From: Streptomyces lavendulae subsp. lavendulae
GTDB lineage: Bacteria; Actinomycetota; Actinomycetes; Streptomycetales; Streptomycetaceae
Length of the DNA stretch: 64,000 nucleotides
Assembly: GCF_002803845.1 (NCBI RefSeq)
Contig: NZ_CP024985.1
Coordinates: 2,542,001 to 2,606,000, forward strand
Direction of reading: 5' to 3'
Shown here: piece after piece, positions 34,410 to 43,110 of the stretch
Layout: every line of letters begins with the position of its first letter
Position numbering within the stretch: position 1 is the stretch's first letter
Notes under the pieces: model-generated
The model's input: the letters and a program-made list of their open reading frames with translations, nothing else
Database searches by the model: none
What the model was told of the DNA's origin: nothing
Made by a program: the position numbers and the translations under genes

Positions 34410-35690
34410 TCACTGGTCGCTCCCCTCGGGGCGGCGGGCCGGGCGGCGCTTGCCGTCCCGGCGGCCGGGCGGACGGGTGGTGGCGGCGGAGCGCTTGCGG
34501 CGGGGTTCGCGGCGCCGGCGCTCCTCGCGCAGGCACTGCCGCAGCCCTTCGGGGTCGATGCCCTCGTTGCAGGCGTGGTGGAGCAGCTGGGCGAAGCGGT
34601 ACTCGGAGTCGGCCCGCAGGGCGAGCCCGAGGGCGATGCGTGCGGTCGGCTCGTCCCCGCCGGACCAGCAGACCCAGCCGGCCAGGGTGAGCGGCGCCGC
34701 CGCGTGCTCTCCGTACGCGCCGACGCAGCGCCGGGCCAGGGCCCGCCACAGGCGCAGGGCGGGGGCGGCCTCGTCGCCCTCCATCCACTCGGCGGCGATG
34801 TCGCGGATCTCTCGGTCCTGGAGGCCGAGGATCACGGCGGCGGCCTCGTCGTGCCCGAGGAGGGCGTCGTCCCAGTCGTCTGCCCGGGGACCACCTTCGA
34901 CGGGCGGCGCGAGGGTCAGCCGGCGCATGAGGGTCTTGGCGAGGGCGATGGTCTCCGCTCCGACCTCCTGCCGGGTGGCCCCGTCGAGGATCTTCGGGAC
35001 GAGGGCGACGGCCGCCCGGTCGAGTGCTTCCTCCTGTTCCGCGGCCCCGGCTCCGACAAGGGGCGCGAGCCTGCTTTCGATCTCCTTCAGCGAGCCCCGG
35101 ACCTGGAGTCCGGCGAAGGTCGCCGCCGCGGCCATGACCGAGGTGCCGGGCGGGGCGAGCGGGTTGCCCTCGGCCGGGCAGCAGCCGGAGTCGTCACAGG
35201 TGTAGGACCAGTAGCGGCCGCCGGACAGGCACAGGGCCTCCAGGACGGGCACGTCCAGGGCGCCGCAGGCGAGGCGCACCCGCTGGGCGAGGGGCCGCAG
35301 CCGGGTCATCACCCGCTGCCCGCTCTCCCCGGCCCGCGGGTCCTGGCACAGGAAGACCACGATGCCGTCGGGCTTGCCGCCGCGCCGCTCGCTGCCCCTC
35401 ACGAGGCACTCGGCGACCTGCCGGGCGGTGTCCTCCCACTCGGCTGGAGTGGAGGGGATGCCGACGCGCAGCCGTCCGCCGAAGCGTCCGCCCTCGCCGT
35501 GCACGGCGACCATGACGAGGGAGTCGGTCGGATGGAACCCGAGCATGTAGGGCAGCGCGTCGGCCAGTTCGGCCGGGCTGCGCAAGGTGATCCGGGATGC
35601 TTCGGGAGTTCCGGAGGGATTGAGGGAAGAGTCGGCGGGGGTGGCGGAGGGGCGGTCGGACTGGCTGCGCGATTCGTGGTTCGTCGTCAT
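34410..35690 (-). CDS. DUF4192 domain protein
   Basis: A 426-aa protein, starting at ATG 35690 (MTTNHESRSQSDRPS) after a disordered 30-residue head. The DUF4192 core begins ITLRSPAELADALPYMLGFHPTDSLVMVAVHG, and the pattern RVRLACGALDVPVLEALCLSGGRYWSYTCDDSGCCPAEG is characteristic. The C-terminal 45 residues are strongly basic (RREPRRKRSAATTRPPGRRDGKRRPARRP), suggesting nucleic-acid contact. The family is widespread in actinobacteria with no known function. It is divergent from recQ across 124 bp holding two DnaA-box-like sequences. The recQ linkage hints at a DNA-related role, which is inference. Confidence 0.87.
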   Translation of the reverse strand: MTTNHESRSQSDRPSATPADSSLNPSGTPEASRITLRSPAELADALPYMLGFHPTDSLVMVAVHGEGGRFGGRLRVGIPSTPAEWEDTARQVAECLVRGSERRGGKPDGIVVFLCQDPRAGESGQRVMTRLRPLAQRVRLACGALDVPVLEALCLSGGRYWSYTCDDSGCCPAEGNPLAPPGTSVMAAAATFAGLQVRGSLKEIESRLAPLVGAGAAEQEEALDRAAVALVPKILDGATRQEVGAETIALAKTLMRRLTLAPPVEGGPRADDWDDALLGHDEAAAVILGLQDREIRDIAAEWMEGDEAAPALRLWRALARRCVGAYGEHAAAPLTLAGWVCWSGGDEPTARIALGLALRADSEYRFAQLLHHACNEGIDPEGLRQCLREERRRREPRRKRSAATTRPPGRRDGKRRPARRPEGSDQ

Positions 35691-35728
35691 GGCTCGACGG
35701 TCCCGTGTGCCGAACGATCGCGAAACCC

Positions 35729-35764
35729 CTGTGGATAACTCGCTTGAACCTTCAATATCCACAG
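35729..35764. promoter_or_regulatory. Inverted DnaA-box-like pair between DUF4192 and recQ
   Basis: CTGTGGATA (35729-35737) and TATCCACAG (35756-35764) are perfect complements separated by 18 bp. The left one extends to TGTGGATAA, the exact complement of the E. coli DnaA box TTATCCACA; Streptomyces boxes usually read TTGTCCACA. They lie in the divergent promoter region. Confidence 0.5.
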
Positions 35765-35814
35765 GTTGAGAGCGCCATTGGCGCGATGTCGGAACCATCG
35801 GGTTGCATGGGGGC

Positions 35815-37974
35815 ATGAACGCAGACCTGAGGTCCTCCGCCGATTCCGTACTCGCCCGCCTCGTGGGCGACCCCACGGGCACCGCACGGCTGCGCGAGGA
35901 CCAGTGGCGGGCGATCGAGGCCCTCGTCGCGCACAAGCGGCGAGCCCTGGTCGTCCAGCGCACGGGGTGGGGCAAGTCCGCCGTGTACTTCGTGGCCACT
36001 TCCCTGCTGCGGGCGAGCGGTGCCGGCCCCACCGTCATCGTCTCCCCCCTGCTCGCGCTGATGCGCAATCAGGTCGAAGCCGCCGCCCGGGCCGGAATCC
36101 GCGCCCGCACCATCAACTCCGCCAATCCTGAGGAGTGGGAGGGCATCCAGGCCGAGGTCGCTGCGGGCGAGGTCGACGTCCTCCTGGTCAGCCCCGAGCG
36201 CCTCAACAACCCCGACTTCCGCGACCAGGTGCTCCCCAAGCTCGCGGCCGCCACCGGCCTCCTGGTGGTCGACGAGGCCCACTGCATCTCCGACTGGGGA
36301 CACGACTTCCGCCCCGACTACCGCCGGCTGCGCACCATGCTGGCCGATCTCCCGCCGGGAGTCCCGGTCCTCGCGACGACCGCCACCGCCAACGCCCGGG
36401 TGACGGCGGACGTCGCAGAGCAGCTCGGCACCGGAGCCGGTACGGACGCCCTCGTACTGCGCGGCCCGCTGGACCGCGAGAGCCTGAGCCTGGCCGTGCT
36501 GACCCTGCCCGACGCCGCTCACCGGCTCGCCTGGCTCGCCGACCACCTCGCCGACCTGCCGGGCTCCGGGATCATCTACACGCTGACGGTGGCCGCCGCC
36601 GAGGAGGTCACCGCCTACCTCCGCCACCGCGGCCACACCGTCTCCTCGTACACCGGCAAGACCGAGAACGCCGACCGCGAGCAGGCGGAGAACGACCTCC
36701 AGGCCAACCGCGTCAAGGCCCTCGTGGCCACCTCCGCGCTCGGGATGGGCTTCGACAAGCCCGACCTCGGCTTCGTCGTGCACCTGGGATCGCCCTCCTC
36801 CCCCATCGCCTACTACCAGCAGGTCGGCCGTGCGGGCCGCGGTGTGGAGCACGCCGAGGTGCTCCTGCTGCCCGGCCGCGAGGACGAGGCGATCTGGCAG
36901 TACTTCGCCTCGGTGGCCTTCCCGCCGGAGGAGCAGGTCCGCCGCACCCTCGACGTCCTGGCCCAGGCGGGGCGCCCCCTCTCCCTGCCCGCCCTGGAAC
37001 CGCTCGTCGACCTGCGCCGCACACGCCTGGAGACGATGCTGAAGGTCCTCGACGTGGACGGCGCCGTCCACCGCGTCAAGGGCGGCTGGACCTCCACCGG
37101 CGAGCCGTGGGTGTACGACGCCGAACGCTACGCCTGGGTCGCCCGGCAGCGGTCCGCCGAACAGCAGGCGATGCGGGACTACGCCGCCTCCACCGGCTGC
37201 CGGATGGAGTTCCTGCGCCGCCAGCTGGACGACGAGGAGGCCGCGCCCTGCGGCCGCTGCGACAACTGCGCGGGCGCCCGCTTCACGGCGGACGTCTCCG
37301 GCACCTCCCTGGACACCGCCCGCGGCGAACTGAGCCGTCCTGGCGTGGAACTGGAGCCCCGCAAGATGTGGCCGACCGGGCTCGCCGCGGTCGGCGTCGA
37401 CCTCAAGGGCCGGATCCCGGCCGGGGAACAGGCCTCCACCGGCCGGGCCCTGGGCAGACTGTCCGACATCGGCTGGGGCAACCGCCTGCGTCCGATGCTC
37501 GCCCCGCAGACGGCCGACCAGCCGGTTCCGGACGATGTCGCCCAAGCCGTGGTCGCCGTACTCGCCGACTGGGCACGTGGACCGGGGGGTTGGGCCACCG
37601 GCGCGGCGGACGCCCCCGCCCGGCCCGTGGGTGTGGTGGCGCTGCCTTCGCGGAGCCGCCCCCTGCTGGTCGGCTCCCTCGCCGCCCGGATCGCCGAGGT
37701 CGGGCGGATCCCGCTGCTCGGAACCCTGGAGTACACCGATCAGGCACCGGAGTTCGGGCTGCCGTCCTCCAACAGTGCCCAGCGGGTCCGGGGACTCCAC
37801 CAGGCCTTGACCGTCCCACAGGCCCTGGCGGCCAGCCTGTCCGAGACATCGGGTCCGGTGTTCCTCGTCGACGACCGGGCGGAGAGCGGGTGGACCCTCG
37901 CGGTGGCCGCCCGGCTGCTCCGCCGGGCGGGTGCGAAGGGGGTGTTTCCGCTGGTGCTCGCGCTCCAGCCGTAG
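35815..37974 (+). CDS. recQ: RecQ-family ATP-dependent DNA helicase
   Basis: A 719-aa superfamily 2 helicase. ATG 35815 is preferred over a TTG four codons upstream because GGGGG lies directly before it. Motif I is [12 protein letters not shown] (K54), motif II VVDEAHC (DEAH 153-156), motif [13 protein letters not shown], motif [11 protein letters not shown]. Behind the helicase lobes a zinc-binding segment ([10 protein letters not shown], then CGRCDNCAG) is seen. The C-terminal 200 residues ([17 protein letters not shown], then [21 protein letters not shown]) replace the usual HRDC domain and resemble a phosphoribosyltransferase-like fold; this is common in actinobacterial RecQ homologues. 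It unwinds recombination intermediates. It is divergent from DUF4192. Confidence 0.9.
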   Translation: MNADLRSSADSVLARLVGDPTGTARLREDQWRAIEALVAHKRRALVVQRTGWGKSAVYFVATSLLRASGAGPTVIVSPLLALMRNQVEAAARAGIRARTINSANPEEWEGIQAEVAAGEVDVLLVSPERLNNPDFRDQVLPKLAAATGLLVVDEAHCISDWGHDFRPDYRRLRTMLADLPPGVPVLATTATANARVTADVAEQLGTGAGTDALVLRGPLDRESLSLAVLTLPDAAHRLAWLADHLADLPGSGIIYTLTVAAAEEVTAYLRHRGHTVSSYTGKTENADREQAENDLQANRVKALVATSALGMGFDKPDLGFVVHLGSPSSPIAYYQQVGRAGRGVEHAEVLLLPGREDEAIWQYFASVAFPPEEQVRRTLDVLAQAGRPLSLPALEPLVDLRRTRLETMLKVLDVDGAVHRVKGGWTSTGEPWVYDAERYAWVARQRSAEQQAMRDYAASTGCRMEFLRRQLDDEEAAPCGRCDNCAGARFTADVSGTSLDTARGELSRPGVELEPRKMWPTGLAAVGVDLKGRIPAGEQASTGRALGRLSDIGWGNRLRPMLAPQTADQPVPDDVAQAVVAVLADWARGPGGWATGAADAPARPVGVVALPSRSRPLLVGSLAARIAEVGRIPLLGTLEYTDQAPEFGLPSSNSAQRVRGLHQALTVPQALAASLSETSGPVFLVDDRAESGWTLAVAARLLRRAGAKGVFPLVLALQP

Positions 37975-38189
37975 CCGAATGAGTCATCTCCGGCGTGGCG
38001 GGGCAAGGATATGAACGGCATACCGGCGAATTCCGGTCTGCTGCTTCAAATGCTCATTGCCCCACCCTCGCGCACCACGCGAGAATCGGAGTGCTCCCGC
38101 TCGGCTCGACGGCACTCTCCAGGGCCGCGCCGCGGCGCGCCCACAGCCCAGCCGTGCCCGCTCGCGGGCGTGTACCCGAAGGGAGGACC

Positions 38190-38819
38190 GTGACCTTCGG
38201 ATTCGCCCCGTCCTCGACCACGTCCCTGGCAATGGCGACCGGCGCCGCCAGCCGTCACGGCCGGCTGCTCGAACCCGCCGAGTGGACGGCGGCCGGGATC
38301 CCCCTGCTGAGCAATCCGCGCGAGCTGGTCAGCGGGCTGCACTCCCGCCACGCCCCCGGCCCCTCCACCGCCGTGATCGCGGTCCTCGGACCCGAGGAGC
38401 GGCTGGTGGCGAGCGCCTCCTTCGTGCAGCGGTCCAATTCGGCGGACGGCTGGGAATACCGCAACGCCCTGTTGTCCCGGCTGCGCCGGGTCATCCCGCA
38501 CGACCTGCGGCGGCGGACCCCGGCCAGGACGGCGGTGCTGATGTACTGCCGGGACGGCGACGAGCGGTGGACCGAGGAGGACGGTGCCTGGATGTGGGGC
38601 CTGCGGGACGCCTGCACCCTGCACGGACTGCGCTGCGGTGCCTACATCACACTGACCCGAGGGGGCTGGCAGGTGCTGGGCGAAGGCCGTGGCGGGCGGA
38701 GCCCCGGTTCGGACACCAGACCCGGTCACCTCGGCTCACTGACGGCCGAGACGGCACCGCTGACCCTCAGCACCGCCGGAGGGGCGGCCGAGCCGCTGCG
38801 CCGTACCGCCGCCCGCTGA
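38190..38819 (+). CDS. Conserved hypothetical protein
   Basis: A 209-aa protein starting at GTG 38190 behind AAGGGAGGA. There is no signal peptide or membrane helix. Recognisable landmarks are STAVIAVLGPEERLVASASFVQ (two beta strands), RLRRVIPHDLRRRTPARTAVLMYCRDGD and WMWGLRDACTLHGLRCGAYITLTRGGW, an alternating alpha/beta fold. The last 50 residues are low complexity. The length and core fit a Streptomyces-restricted family adjacent to recQ and rnhB. I do not recognise a function. The ORF continues upstream past 38000 in frame, but codon bias and the ribosome site favour 38190. Confidence 0.72.
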   Translation: MTFGFAPSSTTSLAMATGAASRHGRLLEPAEWTAAGIPLLSNPRELVSGLHSRHAPGPSTAVIAVLGPEERLVASASFVQRSNSADGWEYRNALLSRLRRVIPHDLRRRTPARTAVLMYCRDGDERWTEEDGAWMWGLRDACTLHGLRCGAYITLTRGGWQVLGEGRGGRSPGSDTRPGHLGSLTAETAPLTLSTAGGAAEPLRRTAAR

Positions 38820-39130
38820 GCGGACGACCGGCCCCGGCGATACGGCCGGCCCCGGCAGCAGGGCCGGCCCCGGCAGCACAGCGGAATACCCGTGCGCCGG
38901 AACCCTCGTGACGACCCGCCACACCGGACCGGCCCACACTCCGCGCGCAGGGCGCACCGCAGAGCGGACCACCCGCGGTGCGCGCACGGTCCCGTCGGGC
39001 GGCCGCGTCGGGGTGCGGGCAGGCTTGACTGCCGTACCCCCGGAAGGGCGTACGGCTGGTCAGGCCCCGGACATCAGCGGGGCCGGCACCCGGCCCGCCC
39101 CGCCCCTCCGCCCGCGTGGGATGCGGGGCG
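38820..39130. other. 311-bp gene-free spacer between convergent genes
   Basis: No gene is supported. The left end contains three tandem imperfect copies of an 18-bp unit (CCGGCCCCGGCAGCA-like) at 38826-38878, which could form GC-rich structures and end transcription. The remainder is GC-rich without an obvious hairpin. Confidence 0.5.
38826..38878. repeat. Three tandem 18-bp GC-rich repeats
   Basis: GGCCGGCCCCGGCAGCA occurs at 38844-38860 and 38862-38878, with a degenerate copy (ACCGGCCCCGGCGATA) at 38826-38842. The period is 18 bp. Confidence 0.7.
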
Positions 39131-39763
39131 TCAGACGCCCGCACCCAGCACGGAGTTGATCTGCTGCGCGTCGCCGCACACGATCAGCAGGGCTCCGGCG
39201 CACGTCAGCGCGACCGGCAGCGCGGCCGCGATGGCACCGGCCGGTCCGCCGTTGGCCGCAAAGACCACGACGGGACGGCCCGCGGCGCGCTGCACGTGCG
39301 ACGCGTCCGCGTAGAAGATGTCGTCCTTGGCGTCGTGCTGGGCCCAGTAGGAGGCCTCGCCGAAGGACAGCTCGTGCGCGGCCCACGGGTGCGGGTCGCC
39401 GGTGGTGATCACCAGGATGTCGCCGGGCGCGCGCCCGGTGTCGAGCAGCAGGTCCACGGCCTCCTCGGCCGCGTCCAGCGCACCCTCGGCGGAGGCCGGG
39501 ATCAGCTGGACCTGGGGCACGGCCGCCGAGACGGACGGCGCGGTGGGGGCTGCGGGAACGGGTCCGGGGGTGGCCTGTGCCGCGCGCTGAGCGGGCGGGG
39601 CGGGCCGGACGGGACCGGGGCGCCCGGGCCGGGGTACGGCTGCGGGACGCGGACCAGGTACGGGGCGGGGGGTCTGCGCGGTGCGGCTCGCGGCCGGCGT
39701 GACGCGGGGACCCTGGGCACTCTCGTGAATCTGAGGCTCCTCGATGGCGGGGGTGAGAGGCAT
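39131..39763 (-). CDS. Conserved hypothetical protein with Pro-rich N-terminus
   Basis: A 210-aa protein. ATG 39763 gives MPLTPAIEEPQIHESAQ; the frame remains open further upstream but would run through the palindromes and into rnhB. Residues 20-85 are Pro/Ala/Arg-rich. Residues 90-210 (SAEGALDAAEEAVDLLLDTG, VITTGDPHPWAAHELSF, VVVFAANGG, ALLIVCGDAQQINSVLG) look like a Rossmann-type alpha/beta domain and faintly resemble a helicase C-terminal (UvrD-like) lobe. No ATPase motif is present. No ribosome site precedes the ATG, and a perfect palindrome ends three bases upstream, so a leaderless, tightly regulated transcript is possible. Function unknown. Confidence 0.72.
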   Translation of the reverse strand: MPLTPAIEEPQIHESAQGPRVTPAASRTAQTPRPVPGPRPAAVPRPGRPGPVRPAPPAQRAAQATPGPVPAAPTAPSVSAAVPQVQLIPASAEGALDAAEEAVDLLLDTGRAPGDILVITTGDPHPWAAHELSFGEASYWAQHDAKDDIFYADASHVQRAAGRPVVVFAANGGPAGAIAAALPVALTCAGALLIVCGDAQQINSVLGAGV

Positions 39764-39766
39764 GAG

Positions 39767-39780
39767 TTGATATCTATCAA
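39767..39780. promoter_or_regulatory. 6-2-6 palindrome at the start of the Pro-rich hypothetical gene
   Basis: TTGATA-TC-TATCAA (39767-39780) lies three bases upstream of the ATG at 39763. It is AT-rich in a 72 percent GC setting and perfectly symmetric, as expected of an operator. Confidence 0.5.
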
Positions 39781-39781
39781 A

Positions 39782-39804
39782 CACCGGTACGAAACGTACC
39801 GGTG
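39782..39804 (-). terminator. Perfect 10-3-10 hairpin after rnhB
   Basis: CACCGGTACG-AAA-CGTACCGGTG (39782-39804) begins 18 nt past the rnhB stop. On the minus strand it is followed by TTTG, so it can end the rnhB transcript; it could equally be a second operator for the next gene. Confidence 0.6.
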
Positions 39805-39822
39805 GGTGGCACGTGGGTGCGA

Positions 39823-40533
39823 TCAGAAATCGAAGCCGAGTTGGCCTCCGTTTTCCAGCTCCATCGATTCCTCGCTCCGGCGCACCTTCTTCAAGTGGCG
39901 CCACTGGGGCAGCGCGTCGAGGTACGACCACGAGAGCCGGTGGTACACGGTGGGCCCCCGCACCTCAAGCGCGGCCCGGTGCACGGGCGAGGGATAGCCG
40001 GCGTTGGCGGCGAAGGCGAAGTCCTCTGTCCCGTCGCCCCGTTCGCCCAGTTCGGCCATCATCCGGTCGCGCCGGACCTTGGCGATCACCGAGGCCGCGG
40101 CAACGGCGACGCAGGACTGATCGCCCTTGATCACCGTACGAACCCGCCAGGGCGGGCCGAGATAGTCGTGCTTGCCGTCGAGGATCACCGCGTCGGGCCG
40201 CACCGGCAGACCCTCCAGCGCGCGCACCGCCGCCAGCCGCAGGGCGGCGGTCATCCCCAGTTCGTCGATCTCCTCCGGGGAGGCGTGCCCCAGGGCGTGC
40301 GCGGTGACCCAGTCCTCCAGGACGTCGAGCAGCGCGTCGCGTCGCTTGGGGGTGAGCAGTTTGGAGTCGGTGAGTCCCGCGGGCGGCCGGCGCAGACCGG
40401 TGATCGCCGCGCAGACGGTGACGGGACCGGCCCAGGCCCCTCGTCCGACCTCGTCGACCCCGGCGATGACCTTGGCGCCGGTGGTTGCACGGAGGGAGCG
40501 CTCGACGGTGTGGGTGGGTGCTTCGTACGGCAT
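39823..40533 (-). CDS. rnhB: Ribonuclease HII
   Basis: A 236-aa type 2 RNase H that cuts RNA from RNA-DNA hybrids and misincorporated ribonucleotides. The active site shows D27 and E28 in [14 protein letters not shown], the third carboxylate in [13 protein letters not shown], and the fourth in the [12 protein letters not shown] region. The C-terminal 40 residues ([19 protein letters not shown]) form a helical extension found in actinobacteria. The ATG at 40533 has only a weak ribosome site. No signal-peptidase or ribosomal neighbour is present, unlike in many bacteria. Confidence 0.92.
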   Translation of the reverse strand: MPYEAPTHTVERSLRATTGAKVIAGVDEVGRGAWAGPVTVCAAITGLRRPPAGLTDSKLLTPKRRDALLDVLEDWVTAHALGHASPEEIDELGMTAALRLAAVRALEGLPVRPDAVILDGKHDYLGPPWRVRTVIKGDQSCVAVAAASVIAKVRRDRMMAELGERGDGTEDFAFAANAGYPSPVHRAALEVRGPTVYHRLSWSYLDALPQWRHLKKVRRSEESMELENGGQLGFDF

Positions 40534-40671
40534 GGCGCCAGCAAGGTTACGCCGCCCCGGGCCGCCTGCACACCCCGGCCTGCGGCAAGCCGCGCCGCAC
40601 CGGCTCCCCGGGGCCGTTCGCGCGCCCCCGGGCGAGCCCGCGTACGCGCCCCTCGCGAGCTCCGCCGGACC

Positions 40672-41277
40672 TCACCTGCGCAGCATCGGCACGACCAGCC
40701 CGTCGATCATCTCGGCGATTTCCGGGTCCGGCCATTCACTCCCGCACACCTTGGCCCGATACATGAACATCGCCGGAATCACGTCGGTGAGCAGCGGGCT
40801 CGTGGCATCCGGCCGGACGTCCCCACGCTTGATTCCGCGGTCCACCAGCTCACGGATCAGTCGGTGCGCCGGCTCGTGCAGCCCGTCCCAGACGACCTCG
40901 CGGAACCGGTCCGCATGAATGTGGTCGCATTCGTGAAGCATTGCGCGAAGCGCCTCACCGGCCGGTGAGGCCATGACGTCCCGCATCCGCACACACAAGT
41001 CGTACAGGTCCTCGCGCACCGATCCGTGGTCCGCGATCCCGCCCAGCTCGGGCAGGCCCTCGCGCAGCGCGTCGGCGACCAGGTCCGCCTTGGAGGACCA
41101 GCGCCGGTACAGCGCCGCCTTGCCGGTGCGCGCCCCGGCGGCGACGCCCTCCATGGTGAGGGAGGCCCAGCCGACCGTGCCGAGCTGCTCCAGCGCCGCG
41201 TCGAGGATCGCCCGTTCGAGCTCCGGCCCTCGTCTGCGCCCCGGCACCACGCCCAGCGGCCGACCCGAACCTGTCAT
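40672..41277 (-). CDS. TetR family repressor
   Basis: A 201-aa regulator starting at ATG 41277 with GGAGGT seven bases upstream. The N-terminal HTH is ELERAILDAALEQLGTVGWASLTMEGVAAGARTGKAALYRRWSSKADLV in part (core TGKAALYRRW). The C-terminal ligand-binding domain is helical, with LRAMLHECDHIHADRFREVV. It is divergent from an MFS exporter, and the 139-bp spacer carries two similar 18-bp palindromes, so it very likely represses both genes and is released by a substrate of the exporter. Confidence 0.9.
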   Translation of the reverse strand: MTGSGRPLGVVPGRRRGPELERAILDAALEQLGTVGWASLTMEGVAAGARTGKAALYRRWSSKADLVADALREGLPELGGIADHGSVREDLYDLCVRMRDVMASPAGEALRAMLHECDHIHADRFREVVWDGLHEPAHRLIRELVDRGIKRGDVRPDATSPLLTDVIPAMFMYRAKVCGSEWPDPEIAEMIDGLVVPMLRR

Positions 41278-41327
41278 GCTCCATACCTCCGACCGACCCG
41301 CGTGCCTCGCACGGATTTCCACCCCTA

Positions 41328-41345
41328 GTGAACGCTTGCGTTCTC
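41328..41345. promoter_or_regulatory. TetR operator site 1
   Basis: GTGAACG-CTTG-CGTTCTC, a 7-4-7 inverted repeat with one mismatch. It is closer to the repressor gene and would control its promoter. Confidence 0.7.
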
Positions 41346-41374
41346 TACTCGGGGCCTCCTACCGTGGACCCGCA

Positions 41375-41392
41375 GTGAACGGATGCGTTCAC
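41375..41392. promoter_or_regulatory. TetR operator site 2
   Basis: GTGAACG-GATG-CGTTCAC, a perfect 7-4-7 inverted repeat 47 bp centre-to-centre from site 1 and 24 bp before the exporter start. Confidence 0.75.
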
Positions 41393-41416
41393 TATTTCAC
41401 TTCGGGGGGATCCACA

Positions 41417-42970
41417 GTGACAAGCACCCGACTCGACGCGCCCCGGATACCCGGGGCCGCCCGGCGGCCCGGGCGTCCGGGCGTGGCACTCGCCGTCATC
41501 GCGGCGTGCCAGCTCATGGTCGTCCTCGACGCGACGATCGTGAACATCGCGCTCCCGCACATCCAGACCGCCCTCTCCTTCTCCACCACCGACCTCTCCT
41601 GGGTGATCAGCGCCTACACCCTGGCCTTCGGCGGCCTGCTGCTCCTCGGCGGCCGCGCCGGGGACATCCTGGGCCGCCGCCGCGTCTTCATGACCGGGAT
41701 CCTGCTCTTCACCCTGGCGTCCCTGCTCGGCGGGTTCGCCCAGGAGCCCTGGCAGCTGCTGGCCGCCCGCGCGCTCCAGGGCGTGGGCGGAGCCATCGCC
41801 TCGCCGACCGCGCTCGCCCTGATCACCACCACCTTCGCCGAGGGCCCCGCCCGCAACCGGGCCTTCGGCGTCTTCGCCGCCGTCTCGGCGGGCGGCGGTG
41901 CGATTGGCCTGCTGGCCGGCGGCATGCTCACCGAATGGCTCGACTGGCGGTGGGTCCTCTTCGTGAACGTGCCGATCGGCGTGCTCATCGCCGTCCTCGC
42001 GCCGCTCTTCATCAACGAGTCCGAGCGCCACCCCGGCCGCTTCGACGCCGCCGGCGCCCTCACCTCCACCGGAGGCATGACGGCGCTCGTCTACGGGTTC
42101 ATCCGCGCTTCCGAGGAGGGCTGGCGAGATGCCCTGACCATCGGTTCCTTCATCGCCGCGGTCGTCCTGCTCGGCGTCTTCGTGGTGATCGAGTCGCGGG
42201 CCGCGGACCCGATCATCCCGCTCCGGATGTTCGCCGACCGCAACCGGGCCGGCACCTACATGATCATGCTCGGGCTGGCCGCCGCCATGTTCGGCATGTT
42301 CTTCTTCATCGTCCAGTTCGTGCAGAACGTGCTGGACTTCACGCCGATCCAGTCCGGCGTCGGCTTCCTGCCGGTGACCGCCGCCATCATCGCGGCCGCG
42401 GGCCTCTCCCAGCGCTTCCTGCCACGCTTCGGGCCCAAGCCGTTCATGGTCACCGGGTCCGCGCTCACCGGGACCGGACTGGCCTGGCTCAGCTTCATCC
42501 GGACCGACAGCACGTACGTGTCCGGGGTGCTCGGCCCGATGCTGCTCTTCGGTTTCGGCATGGGCCTCAACTTCGTGACCCTCACCCTCACCGCCGTCTC
42601 CGGAGTGGCGCCGAAGGAAGCGGGCGCGGCCTCCGGGCTGCTCAACGCCAGTCAGCAGGTGGGTGGTTCCCTCGGCCTGTCCATCCTGGTCACCGTCTTC
42701 GGCACGGCCGGCCGCGAGGAGGCGGAGAAGCAGGTCCCGGCCTTCATGGCGCAGGCCGATCCGGCGCAGCTGGCCGCGTTCAAGGAGACCGGGCGGCTGC
42801 CGGACCCCTGGGGGGACCTCGTCCTCGCCCAGGGCATCTCCACCGCCTTCGTCGCCGCCGTGGCCATGGCGGGTCTGGCGCTGGTCACCGCGGTGCTGGT
42901 GATCCGGGTCCGCAAGAGCGACCTGGAAGCCCTCAACGGGGCCGCCGCCGGGGCCGGTCCGGCCGCCTGA
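41417..42970 (+). CDS. MFS drug exporter, DHA2 (EmrB/QacA) type
   Basis: A 517-aa transporter with about 14 transmembrane segments. Motif D1-like LDATIVNIALPHIQ, motif A GRAGDILGRRRVF and motif C-like VSAGGGAIGLLAGGMLTEW define the DHA2 drug:H+ antiporter family. The start is GTG 41417 after GGGGGGA. Regulation by the divergent TetR protein is indicated by two palindromes. The substrate is unknown; such pairs usually confer resistance to lipophilic cations or antibiotics, including self-made ones. A large hairpin follows. Confidence 0.92.
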   Translation: MTSTRLDAPRIPGAARRPGRPGVALAVIAACQLMVVLDATIVNIALPHIQTALSFSTTDLSWVISAYTLAFGGLLLLGGRAGDILGRRRVFMTGILLFTLASLLGGFAQEPWQLLAARALQGVGGAIASPTALALITTTFAEGPARNRAFGVFAAVSAGGGAIGLLAGGMLTEWLDWRWVLFVNVPIGVLIAVLAPLFINESERHPGRFDAAGALTSTGGMTALVYGFIRASEEGWRDALTIGSFIAAVVLLGVFVVIESRAADPIIPLRMFADRNRAGTYMIMLGLAAAMFGMFFFIVQFVQNVLDFTPIQSGVGFLPVTAAIIAAAGLSQRFLPRFGPKPFMVTGSALTGTGLAWLSFIRTDSTYVSGVLGPMLLFGFGMGLNFVTLTLTAVSGVAPKEAGAASGLLNASQQVGGSLGLSILVTVFGTAGREEAEKQVPAFMAQADPAQLAAFKETGRLPDPWGDLVLAQGISTAFVAAVAMAGLALVTAVLVIRVRKSDLEALNGAAAGAGPAA

Positions 42971-42985
42971 GCGCGAGGGCCCGTA

Positions 42986-43036
42986 CGTACGCAGGCCCGG
43001 GCAGCGGGGTTCACCCCGCACCCGGGCCTGCGTACG
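42986..43036 (+). terminator. Large compound hairpin after the MFS gene
   Basis: An outer 16-bp perfect stem (42986-43001 with 43021-43036) encloses an inner GCGGGG-TTCA-CCCCGC stem (43004-43019). It lies between convergent genes and probably works both ways. Confidence 0.8.
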
Positions 43037-43110
43037 CCATCCGCGACGCCCCTTGACGGCGCCCCTCCGGCCCGGACGGCAGGCCCGGAACGCTCGTTCG
43101 GACCGCCCGC

